Positions 6,226-13,114 of a stretch of DNA of 13,595 bases are shown one piece after another. Within the stretch, counting starts at the first letter, position 1. Each line of letters opens with the position of its first letter. The DNA comes from an uncultured Clostridia bacterium (GTDB taxonomy: Bacteria; Bacillota; Clostridia; Oscillospirales; Acutalibacteraceae): positions 1 to 13,595 of the forward strand of contig CALBKQ010000193.1 of the NCBI GenBank assembly GCA_937895645.1, in the 5' to 3' direction. Both the position numbers and the translations under genes were made by a program. The notes under the pieces are model-generated. The model saw nothing but the letters and a program-made list of their open reading frames with translations, did not search any database and was not told the origin of the DNA.

Positions 6226-6896
6226 TGTGAATCCTTTCCGATAATCGTCTTGTTACCTTTTTTATCGATAGTCATCAAAAGAGTGTTTTCAACATTTATT
6301 TTGTCTTTTTTGATTATCTTTTTAAGTTTTTCCATTGTCATATTACAACTGTCAAAGTCTGTTTTGATAATCCTGCCGTCAACAATTACTGCACAAGGCA
6401 TACCTGAATCTTCAACCTCTAAACTCAAATCACCACGGGTAACAGGCTCGAATTCAGGTTTAAGCATAACGCTTATTGTTCCATTTGTTTCAACTACTGC
6501 ATATTGCACCTTACTTATATCAAAAATATCTTTTTGCCTAAGGGCTTCCAGTATATCATCAATGGTAAACCGAAGTTCTTTTATTCTTTTCAAATCAAGT
6601 TTTCCGTCACGGATAATAATTATAGAATTCCCCTGCATAAGACTTCGGATTTTTACACTTTTAAGTCCTATTACTGATATTAAAATCTCAAAACCCACAA
6701 GCACCAAAACAGGCACTATTGCACTGACAAGGGATATATCATTATCTTGCATTGGTATTGCGATAATTTCAGAAAGTAAAAGAGTAACTACAAGTTCAGT
6801 AGGTTGCAACTCGCCAATTTGCCTTTTTCCCATCATTCGCATAATAGCAATTACAAAAATGTAAAGTACAGAAGTTCTTATAAGAGTTATAAACAT
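6222..6896 (-). CDS. DUF421 (YetF-family) membrane protein
   Basis: A 224-residue protein with the DUF421 layout. There are three hydrophobic segments (about 2-20, 34-49 and 56-78), and the family hallmark MRMMGKRQIGELQPTELVV lies between the first two. A soluble alpha/beta domain follows (about 80-224) with RDGKLD (96-101), a DDILEALRQKDIFDI block (113-127) and QYAVVETNG (131-139). Bacillus YetF and YdfS belong here, and DUF421 proteins carried with spoVA-type operons (2Duf) affect spore membrane properties and heat resistance; the molecular activity is unknown. It is first in the minus-strand pair, overlaps the DUF4363 gene by 4 bp, and diverges from the gerA operon across 79 bp, which suggests a sporulation-linked role. 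GGTGA (6901-6905) lies just upstream of the ATG. A 204-codon antisense reading frame over the gene is a coding shadow. Confidence 0.87.
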   Translation of the reverse strand: MFITLIRTSVLYIFVIAIMRMMGKRQIGELQPTELVVTLLLSEIIAIPMQDNDISLVSAIVPVLVLVGFEILISVIGLKSVKIRSLMQGNSIIIIRDGKLDLKRIKELRFTIDDILEALRQKDIFDISKVQYAVVETNGTISVMLKPEFEPVTRGDLSLEVEDSGMPCAVIVDGRIIKTDFDSCNMTMEKLKKIIKKDKINVENTLLMTIDKKGNKTIIGKDSQ

Positions 6897-6975
6897 AAAA
6901 TCACCACTTGTATCTTCTGCTATTTCTTACAGAATATTACTGCTTTTTTAGGTAAATATAAAAAAGGTGATAATT
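6897..6975. promoter_or_regulatory. Divergent control region between the DUF421 and gerA genes
   Basis: This 79-bp spacer must hold the 5' ends of both germination-island transcripts. On the plus strand AAGGTGAT (6964-6971) is the gerA ribosome-binding site; on the minus strand GGTGA (6901-6905) serves the DUF421 gene. No convincing sigma-A pair is visible. On the plus strand, GTATC (6910-6914) and CAGAATA (6930-6936) loosely resemble forespore sigma-G elements (gHATR, CATnnTA), but the spacing is short, so this is only suggestive. Confidence 0.4.
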
Positions 6976-8481
6976 ATGAAAAATAATTGGTTTCAGCAAA
7001 AAGTTGAAGAGATAACGGTAGCTAATAGCAGTACTAATCAAAAAAATGAAGTCAGTATAGATTTGGATTTTAATGTAAGGTATTTCAAATCTCAACTTGG
7101 TGGTAGTTTTGATATAAAATACAGAAATTGCACAGTAGGGGATAAAAACTTTGTATTCGTTATGGTTGACGGAATGTGTGACAGTCTTCTTATAACTGAA
7201 CAGATTATGAACCCTATAATAAATGCAGATTTTACGAATATAGAAAATGAAAAAGTTATTTATGATGCGGCTGACAGAGTATCTGCAAGTATTGATAAGT
7301 CAATTACAAATGATTTAGATAAAGCAATAGCCGAACTTATATCAGGCAATCTTGTTATGTTTGCAGAGGGTTCACAGTTTGTGGTGCTTTTTGGTGTGCA
7401 GAAGTTTCCTAAAAGAACACCACTTGAGCCTAATACTGAAATGCAGGAGCGTGGCTCGCGAGAAGGTTTTGTTGAGAGTTTCAAAGATAATATTACTATG
7501 CTTCGCCGAAGAGTGAGAAGTCCGGTTTTTAAGATTGAAACTATTGAGGTAGGCGCAACTTCAAAAACTCGGGCATGTGTCTGTTATATGTCTGACAGAG
7601 TAGAACAGAAAATCCTTGACAGAGTTCTTGATAACCTTAAAAATATAGAAATTGATACGGTACTGGGTGTAGGGTATTTACAATCTTTCCTTGATGCGTC
7701 TCATCCCTCAATTTTCAGTGGAGTAGGGTTTACCGAACGCCCCGATGTAGTAACCGCAAAAATGGCGGAGGGCAAAATTTGCATAATCGTTGACGGTACG
7801 CCAAATGCAATAATTGTGCCATACCTTTTTATTGAGCATTTTCATTCCCTTGATGATTACCTAAAAAGACCATATTATGCAACATTTATACGGCTATTAA
7901 AAATAGCGTCATTTTTAGTCAGCGTATTTTTGCCGGGACTTTATGTTGCTGTATGCACTTTTCATCAGGAGATTATTCCTGAAAGTATGATTTTTGGAAT
8001 AACAGGGCAAGAAAGCCGAACACCATTTCCAATAATGCTTGAGGCGATTTTTATACATCTTGTATATGAGATTGTCCGTGAAGCAGGACTTCGTATGCCT
8101 AAAACCGTGGGTCACGCTATCTCTATTGTAGGCGCGTTGGTAATTGGCGAGTCGGCAGTCACAGCAGGGATTGTGTCAGCACCTATGATAATTGTAGTTG
8201 GACTTACTGCAGTAAGTTCTTTTGTCGTTTCAACACTTTATGAGCCGGTTGCAGTACTTCGCTTTGCTTTTATAATAATCGGAGGACTTTCAGGTCTTTA
8301 CGGAATAATGTTAAGTTTTGCAGTAGTGCTTATAAATGCATCTGCAATAAATCCTTATGGCATACCGTTTACTTCACCAATGTCACCAACAAAACTGGGT
8401 GCTTGGCGTGATTTTATACTTCGTTCTGATTGGAGAAAAATGGGCAAACGACAAATGCTCATAAATAAAATGGAGAAATAG
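6976..8481 (+). CDS. gerAA: Spore germination receptor subunit A (GerA/GerKA family)
   Basis: A 501-residue protein of normal length for the A subunit of GerA-type nutrient receptors in the spore inner membrane. The soluble N-terminal half (about 1-300) carries the conserved blocks VGYLQSFLD (232-240), GFTERPDVVTAKMAEG (251-266) and VDGTPNAIIVPYLF (272-285). Several membrane helices follow (about 306-328, 350-366, 380-400, 403-420 and 428-456), with REAGLRMP (368-375), SIVGALVIGESAV (383-395) and the INPYGIPFTSPMSP block (458-471) typical of the family. Recent work on B. subtilis GerA indicates this subunit forms an oligomeric ion channel. The start at 6976 follows AAGGTGAT closely; a GTG at 6967 lies inside that site and is rejected. 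The gerB gene starts 1 bp after its stop. The symbol denotes the subunit type, not orthology to B. subtilis gerAA rather than gerKA. Confidence 0.93.
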   Translation: MKNNWFQQKVEEITVANSSTNQKNEVSIDLDFNVRYFKSQLGGSFDIKYRNCTVGDKNFVFVMVDGMCDSLLITEQIMNPIINADFTNIENEKVIYDAADRVSASIDKSITNDLDKAIAELISGNLVMFAEGSQFVVLFGVQKFPKRTPLEPNTEMQERGSREGFVESFKDNITMLRRRVRSPVFKIETIEVGATSKTRACVCYMSDRVEQKILDRVLDNLKNIEIDTVLGVGYLQSFLDASHPSIFSGVGFTERPDVVTAKMAEGKICIIVDGTPNAIIVPYLFIEHFHSLDDYLKRPYYATFIRLLKIASFLVSVFLPGLYVAVCTFHQEIIPESMIFGITGQESRTPFPIMLEAIFIHLVYEIVREAGLRMPKTVGHAISIVGALVIGESAVTAGIVSAPMIIVVGLTAVSSFVVSTLYEPVAVLRFAFIIIGGLSGLYGIMLSFAVVLINASAINPYGIPFTSPMSPTKLGAWRDFILRSDWRKMGKRQMLINKMEK

Positions 8482-8482
8482 A

Positions 8483-9571
8483 ATGATAACTAAAGGGAAA
8501 ATCAGTGCTTTTCAGTTTTATGTAATGTTGTTTTTAAGTCGCACGCTTACTACTGTTACGTATATTTCGTCATATACAAAAGATGTGCGTATTTCAGATA
8601 TGCTCGTGCAACCCATATTTAGAATAATATTCGGTATTATTATAATGATTCCCGTATATCTGCTTTATAAGAAACACGAGAATAAAAATCTTATTGATAT
8701 AGCAAGTGAACGCTCACAGGGATTTTCAAAAGTACTGTCAGTTTTTTATGTAATAGCGTTTTTTTATTTTACCATTGTTACAATAGCAAGACTTGATGTT
8801 TTTACAGGTACAGTTGTATTCCCAGAAACAAATGTAAATTTTATGATTATATTTGTGATTATTTTTTGTTGTTATGGTGCTTATCTCGGATTTGAAGCAT
8901 TAGGCAGAAGTTCAGTGCTTTCTGCAGTGCTTGTAGTCCCTGCCATTATTTTCATTTTGTGTGCATTGACAGATAAAGTAGATTTATTAAACCTTTCACC
9001 CATATTTTATAATGGGGTAACACCGGTCATAAAAACTGCATTTGATTCTATAGGGCAGACAATAGAATATGCAATAATTGCAGTAGCTTTACCAAAAGTC
9101 AGCGGCAAAGTGAGAAAAGGTTTCTTCATCTGGATTTTTTCACAGACCTTATTAATGGCAATACTGTTTTTCTTTGCTGGTGCAGTTATGGGTAATTTTG
9201 CCGGTACTCAGTTGTTTCCGTTTCATACACTAGCTTCTCTAGCAGAGTTTGCTATGTTTGACCGTCTTGACGCAATCTTTACAAGTGTTTGGATTATGTG
9301 TGCATTTATCAAGGCGTCTTTGCTTATTTTCTTGCAGACTGATATTCTTGGCAAAGCATTTCCAAAAGTCAAAAAAGTTAGTTTTTTTATAATCATCGGT
9401 ATAACTTTAATTGTTTCCAACTTGTTTATTGCAGGTGAAATTGAAAGATTTTCAATTATTGATAACTCGGTTATTAAAATTATTGTAACGGGAATTACAG
9501 GGTTAATCATTCCAACCGTAATGTTGTTTTATGCAAGAAAGGGGAGAGCCAAGGAATGCGTAGAGGATTAA
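8483..9571 (+). CDS. gerAB: Spore germination receptor subunit B (GerAB/GerKB family, APC-superfamily transporter fold)
   Basis: A 362-residue polytopic membrane protein with about ten hydrophobic helices spaced along its whole length. It begins with ISAFQFYVMLFLSRTL and includes the ARLDVFTGTVVFPETN region after helix 3, both typical of GerB subunits. These share the fold of amino-acid/polyamine transporters and bind the germinant (amino acid or sugar). The ligand cannot be read from the sequence. TGGAGA (8471-8476) lies seven bases upstream of the ATG, inside the end of gerA, and the start is 1 bp after the gerA stop. The 3' end overlaps gerC by 16 bp. Length and order (A-B-C) are canonical, and I see no frameshift or deletion. 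Confidence 0.92.
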   Translation: MITKGKISAFQFYVMLFLSRTLTTVTYISSYTKDVRISDMLVQPIFRIIFGIIIMIPVYLLYKKHENKNLIDIASERSQGFSKVLSVFYVIAFFYFTIVTIARLDVFTGTVVFPETNVNFMIIFVIIFCCYGAYLGFEALGRSSVLSAVLVVPAIIFILCALTDKVDLLNLSPIFYNGVTPVIKTAFDSIGQTIEYAIIAVALPKVSGKVRKGFFIWIFSQTLLMAILFFFAGAVMGNFAGTQLFPFHTLASLAEFAMFDRLDAIFTSVWIMCAFIKASLLIFLQTDILGKAFPKVKKVSFFIIIGITLIVSNLFIAGEIERFSIIDNSVIKIIVTGITGLIIPTVMLFYARKGRAKECVED

Positions 9572-10707
9572 TAGTAATACTTTCCATAATTCTTGCACTT
9601 TTCACATTCAGTGAAAATGAAGTTTATAAAAAAGACATCCGTAACCGACTAGTAATTCAGGGGATTGGTATTGATTTAGAAAAAGATGGCACATATACTG
9701 TCACCTTACAGGCAATCGATACAAATTCTTCAGAGGCATCATCTGCTGATGGTGCGTCGCAACCACCACTTAAAGCATACAAACTGACAGGTGATACAGT
9801 ATATACCGCAATAAAATCTGTAACTGAAAAAGAGGGTAAAATACCTTTATATTCACAAAACAGAATAATTTTAATAGGTAAAAGTATTACAAAAGAAAAA
9901 ATGGACGATGTAATTGACTTTTTTGTACGTGACGTTGAGGTAGGCAGCACAGTTTATATTGCTGCTGCCGAAAAAACTGCGTCAGAAATTCTTGAAGCAA
10001 AAAACGGTAAAGAGTTAATAAGTGCCCAGAATCTTGAAAACAGTATTGAGGCTTATGAATATGATGCAAAAATTTTTGCGACACAGCTGTATGAACTTAT
10101 AAACCGATATAACTCAGGTTCAAAAGATTTTGCACTGCCACTTTTCTCGTTGCAGGAAATCGGTGACGAAAAGTCTGCCGAAATTATAGGTACAGCACTT
10201 TTTGACAATACAGAGTACCGTGAAGTGATTTCAAAAAAGGATACTATATATCTTAATGTGTTGTCAGATGAAGTTTATAACACTGCCATTGCTTTTGACG
10301 GGGATAAAGGCACAAAGGTTTCTCTCAATATTGTGAAATCAAAAACAAAAAGAAAAGTAGTTCTTGAAAAAGATATTCCCACTTTTAAGTTAAAGGTGTA
10401 TATGGACGCAGATATTGCTGAAATCAGTGGTGGTGTTTCAAGTGCTATGACGGTAAAAGAAATTGAAGAAATTAAGCAAAAGGGCGAAGAATATATTGAA
10501 AAAAGCATAAAATCCACAATAGATTCTTTATATCATAAACACAATAGCGACGCGTGCGGTCTTGGACGATTGTTATATATCTGTGAAAAAGATTTTTACC
10601 GTAAAAATGAAAAAAATATCGACTCCGTACTCCAGAAAAGTTTATACGAAGTCGATGTTCAGTTAAACATAAGACGAATAGGTCACGAATATTTAAGTGA
10701 TTATTGA
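9556..10707 (+). CDS. gerAC: Spore germination receptor subunit C (Ger(x)C family) lacking the lipobox cysteine
   Basis: A 383-residue protein of the GerC family, which is normally a lipoprotein on the outer face of the spore inner membrane. The N-terminus is a hydrophobic segment (3-18, RGLIVILSIILALFTF), followed by RNRLVIQGIGIDLEKDG (29-45), the counterpart of the usual block just after the lipobox. Further blocks are YTAIKSVTEKEGKIPLYSQN (83-102) and the C-terminal VDVQLNIRRIG (366-376). There is no cysteine in the first 40 residues, so Lgt cannot lipidate it; the N-terminus must instead act as an uncleaved anchor or a cleaved signal. GGGGAG (9541-9546) is nine bases upstream, and the gene overlaps gerB by 16 bp. 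A Ser/Ala-rich stretch lies at 57-69. The 3' end overlaps the convergent GGDEF-EAL gene by 7 bp. Confidence 0.88.
   Translation: MRRGLIVILSIILALFTFSENEVYKKDIRNRLVIQGIGIDLEKDGTYTVTLQAIDTNSSEASSADGASQPPLKAYKLTGDTVYTAIKSVTEKEGKIPLYSQNRIILIGKSITKEKMDDVIDFFVRDVEVGSTVYIAAAEKTASEILEAKNGKELISAQNLENSIEAYEYDAKIFATQLYELINRYNSGSKDFALPLFSLQEIGDEKSAEIIGTALFDNTEYREVISKKDTIYLNVLSDEVYNTAIAFDGDKGTKVSLNIVKSKTKRKVVLEKDIPTFKLKVYMDADIAEISGGVSSAMTVKEIEEIKQKGEEYIEKSIKSTIDSLYHKHNSDACGLGRLLYICEKDFYRKNEKNIDSVLQKSLYEVDVQLNIRRIGHEYLSDY
10610..10656 (-). terminator. Intrinsic terminator of the GGDEF-EAL gene, embedded in gerC
   Basis: Read on the minus strand, ATCGACTTCGTA (10656-10645) pairs with TACGGAGTCGAT (10629-10618) in a 12-bp stem with one G-U wobble. 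The loop is 15 bases, and A then seven T (10617-10610) follow. It starts 45 bp after the GGDEF-EAL stop, inside gerC codons for about residues 352-367. The U-tract exists only on the minus strand, so gerC transcription should pass through. Confidence 0.8.
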
Positions 10708-12923
10708 TTTCTCTCAATAGTGTCGCAGAACTTGTGATATTCCAGTGGGTAACTGAAATGATAACCTTGCACTACATCACAGTTCTGTGACTTGATATAT
10801 TCATATTGCTCGGCAGTTTCAATACCCTCGGCAATAATTGTAACATCAAGTTTCTTTGTCATATCAATAATACATTCAATAATGTTGCGCCCTTTTGCGT
10901 GCTCGTAGTCATCAATAAATGATTTATCAAGTTTCAGCGCGTCAATAGGCATTGATTTAAGAAGCATAAGGGAAGAATAACCAGTTCCGAAGTCATCAAG
11001 CAAAATCTTAAACCCAGCCTTATGGAGTCTTCTTAAAAGTCGCAAGAAACTTATATTGTTGTTGTGGAGTGCAGTTTCCGTAATTTCAAGATGGATATGA
11101 GAAATATCAGCACCAGTTTCTTTAATAATATTAAGATATGTATCAATAAGTTTAGGGTCGTGAAGTGTTTGCTGAGAAAGATTTACAGAAATATCAATAG
11201 GCTCAAAGCCTCTTTGAATTAAATCCTGTTGAGCAACACAGGCTCTACGGAATACAAAGCGGTCAATATCTTTAATAAAGCCTCTTTCTTCTGCAATAGG
11301 AATAAACTCTGATGGTGGTATGTAAGTGCCATCTTCACGCTTCCATCTTACAAGCATTTCGGCAGCACAGATTTTACCTGTTTTGGTATTGTACTGTGGT
11401 TGAAGTACTACTGAAAGCTCATTATTTCTGATTGCGTGTGCAAGTTCGTCAGAGAAAAGTTTCTTGCGTGTTAAATCACGTTTAATTTTACCTGTATAAA
11501 CTGCAATCGTTGACTCATTGTCACCTTTTACAAGTGATTTTGCCATAACTGCACAGTTCTGCATCTTCTGAATATCAGTATTTTTCTCTGTTACATAATA
11601 AACGCCGATACTTGGTACAAGAATATAGTTTGACATATTTTTGTCGTTAAATGTGCGACAATCAGCACAGAATTTCTGGAGTCGTTTTGTAAGTTCTTCT
11701 TCACTTGAATAACGAAGATAAACTGCAAATCTGTCTGCTGCAATTCTACCCACAAACTCGTTATCTTTAAGCATTTTTCGCCATAAAGTATCTATGTGCT
11801 TAATGGTTTTGTTACCCATTTCATAACCGTAATAGTCATTTACAAGTTTGAAGTTGTCAAGGTCCATAACTACATAGGCAGCTTTTTGATTTTTGTTTAA
11901 TTGTTTCTTAACATCAAGACAGAACTTTGCATAAGACGCGCCACCTGTAAGGCTATCAGTATAAAGAACTTTATCTAGTTCTTCTTTTTTGCGACGTTCT
12001 GATGATACTGCGTAAATGGTAAACAGAATAAATACGGTTACAAGGAAGAATGTCATTATACCAACATAAGAAAGGGCAGTATTTCTGTTTTCGATAACAG
12101 CACTTGTTGGAATAACGCTGAAAAGATACCAATCATTGAAATTAAGTGGTGCATAGTAAAGATAAAAATCTGTATTCTGTGAAGAGAAAAGAACGCCTGT
12201 TTCACCGTTTTTCATATCTTCCTGAATAGCCGGAATTCTGCTGCCCTGATATTTTTCGTCGAAATTAAGTGAATAGAAAACATTGTCAATATTTCTGAAT
12301 TTTTCGTTTTGGTGAGTACTCATAATATTATTGCCATCATAGTCAACAACAAAGAAAAACTCACTTTTGTTGAAGGCACTTGACTCAAAGTTTGCCATAA
12401 TTTGGTCTATTGTGAAAACAAGGAAAAATACAGCTTTTGTTTCGCCCTCGTGTTTTAATGGAATGTGCATAACAAAAACTTCATCACCATCAATACTTTC
12501 ATTAGTCTGCATTCTGCAAACTATAAATCCGTCTTCTTCTACACATTCTTTAATATGCTCGTCGTGGGCAAGATTTATTGATTTACCGTCAGATGTATAT
12601 GCCTTACCGTCAAGCGTTGCAATACCATAACGCTTGTAATGACTATCTTCAGGAATATCACCAATACTGTTTATTGCGGCTTTTGGATTATCAAGTTTTG
12701 TTGTATCAACATTTTTGGCAAAATAGTAAAGATATGCAGCTTGTTCCTGAAATTTGAACCCTACTGATTCACCATTTTTTGCAGAAAATTCTTTTAAGAA
12801 CTCCTGGTTTTGCTTATCAAGTTCATTTGTAAGGAATAAAGGGAATGCAATAATAATGGCGATTGCGAAAACGCCTAAAAAGATAAGGACAAAAAAACGC
12901 GCGATAGCTGAATCCTTTTTCAT
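10701..12923 (-). CDS. Membrane c-di-GMP phosphodiesterase: Cache sensor, degenerate GGDEF, EAL
   Basis: A 740-residue receptor. Residues 1-7 are cytoplasmic, TM1 is about 8-31, an extracellular Cache-type sensor spans about 35-282 and TM2 about 284-306. The GGDEF domain (about 316-470) keeps the metal/nucleotide motif MDLDNFKLVND (353-363), but its signature is AADRF (395-399) instead of GGDEF and the inhibitory RxxD site is absent, so cyclase activity is unlikely. The EAL domain (about 490-736) is complete: QPQY, EML (522-524), Asn581 (NLSQ), Glu613 (EITET), DDFG (643-646), Lys664 (KLDKSF), Glu699 (AEGIET) and QGY (720-722). It should hydrolyse c-di-GMP in response to an external ligand. 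The start at 12923 is set by GAGGAG (12931-12936); the longer ATG at 12965 falls in the -10 element. The stop lies inside gerC. Confidence 0.92.
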   Translation of the reverse strand: MKKDSAIARFFVLIFLGVFAIAIIIAFPLFLTNELDKQNQEFLKEFSAKNGESVGFKFQEQAAYLYYFAKNVDTTKLDNPKAAINSIGDIPEDSHYKRYGIATLDGKAYTSDGKSINLAHDEHIKECVEEDGFIVCRMQTNESIDGDEVFVMHIPLKHEGETKAVFFLVFTIDQIMANFESSAFNKSEFFFVVDYDGNNIMSTHQNEKFRNIDNVFYSLNFDEKYQGSRIPAIQEDMKNGETGVLFSSQNTDFYLYYAPLNFNDWYLFSVIPTSAVIENRNTALSYVGIMTFFLVTVFILFTIYAVSSERRKKEELDKVLYTDSLTGGASYAKFCLDVKKQLNKNQKAAYVVMDLDNFKLVNDYYGYEMGNKTIKHIDTLWRKMLKDNEFVGRIAADRFAVYLRYSSEEELTKRLQKFCADCRTFNDKNMSNYILVPSIGVYYVTEKNTDIQKMQNCAVMAKSLVKGDNESTIAVYTGKIKRDLTRKKLFSDELAHAIRNNELSVVLQPQYNTKTGKICAAEMLVRWKREDGTYIPPSEFIPIAEERGFIKDIDRFVFRRACVAQQDLIQRGFEPIDISVNLSQQTLHDPKLIDTYLNIIKETGADISHIHLEITETALHNNNISFLRLLRRLHKAGFKILLDDFGTGYSSLMLLKSMPIDALKLDKSFIDDYEHAKGRNIIECIIDMTKKLDVTIIAEGIETAEQYEYIKSQNCDVVQGYHFSYPLEYHKFCDTIERNQ
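10722..10791 (+). repeat. Long imperfect inverted repeat, possible weak terminator of gerABC
   Basis: GTCGCAGAACTTGTGAT (10722-10738) pairs with ATCACAGTTCTGTGAC (10776-10791) over 16 bp with one G-U wobble and one bulged T, across a 37-base loop. The right arm is itself a palindrome (TCACAG-TT-CTGTGA). It begins 15 bp after the gerC stop, within the 3' end of the GGDEF-EAL gene. The plus-strand tail (TTGATATATTC) is not a true U-tract, so termination or 3'-end protection is only a possibility. Confidence 0.4.
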
Positions 12924-12930
12924 ATTTCTA

Positions 12931-12936
12931 CTCCTC
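12931..12936 (-). promoter_or_regulatory. Ribosome-binding site fixing the GGDEF-EAL start
   Basis: GAGGAG on the minus strand, seven bases before the ATG at 12923. The upstream in-frame ATG (12965) would add 14 residues, but it forms the last bases of the -10 box region and so is not in the expected transcript. Confidence 0.85.
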
Positions 12937-12963
12937 AAACAAAAGATAATTAATATTGTGTTC

Positions 12964-12972
12964 ATTATAACA
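12964..12972 (-). promoter_or_regulatory. Extended -10 promoter of the GGDEF-EAL gene
   Basis: On the minus strand TG-T-TATAAT (12972-12964) is a perfect extended -10. The -35 position at 17 bp spacing reads TTTATT, a poor match, as often tolerated with an extended -10. Transcription should begin near 12957, leaving a leader of about 34 nt. Confidence 0.55.
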
Positions 12973-13030
12973 ATTTACAAATAAAAAATAAATAGTAAAT
13001 ATATATAAATCCTTGTGATTTTTTATTGCA

Positions 13031-13066
13031 AAATCCCCAATGGCAAATTGACAGTAAAAGGGATTT
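13031..13066. repeat. Inverted repeat spanning the -35 box of the phosphosugar mutase promoter
   Basis: AAATCCC (13031-13037) and GGGATTT (13060-13066) form 7-bp inverted arms around the -35 hexamer at 13048-13053, with centres 29 bp apart. This could be an operator for a dimeric regulator or a chance match in AT-rich DNA. Confidence 0.25.
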
Positions 13067-13076
13067 GTTGTATTAT
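13048..13076 (+). promoter_or_regulatory. Sigma-A promoter of the phosphosugar mutase gene
   Basis: A perfect TTGACA (13048-13053), a 17-bp spacer and TATTAT (13071-13076, 5 of 6). The start is expected near 13083, giving a leader of about 32 nt that contains the AAGAGGT ribosome-binding site (13101-13107). Confidence 0.7.
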
Positions 13077-13114
13077 ATATCGTATAAGAATACACCTGAA
13101 AAGAGGTAATAATA

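Noticed and set aside
6250..6864. A 204-codon open frame on the plus strand opposite the DUF421 gene
   Set aside because: It is Ser/Ile/Leu-rich, lacks a recognisable domain or ribosome-binding site, and is fully explained as a shadow of a well-conserved gene on the other strand.
6967..6975. GTG start for gerA three codons upstream
   Set aside because: It overlaps the AAGGTGAT ribosome-binding site; the ATG at 6976 is correctly spaced from that site.
10777..10790. TCACAG-TT-CTGTGA palindrome as a transcription factor operator
   Set aside because: It lies deep in EAL codons, far from any promoter in the correct direction, and is better explained as one arm of the larger hairpin.
12924..12965. 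ATG at 12965 as the GGDEF-EAL start
   Set aside because: It is part of the promoter -10 region and has no ribosome-binding site; GAGGAG is well placed for the ATG at 12923.
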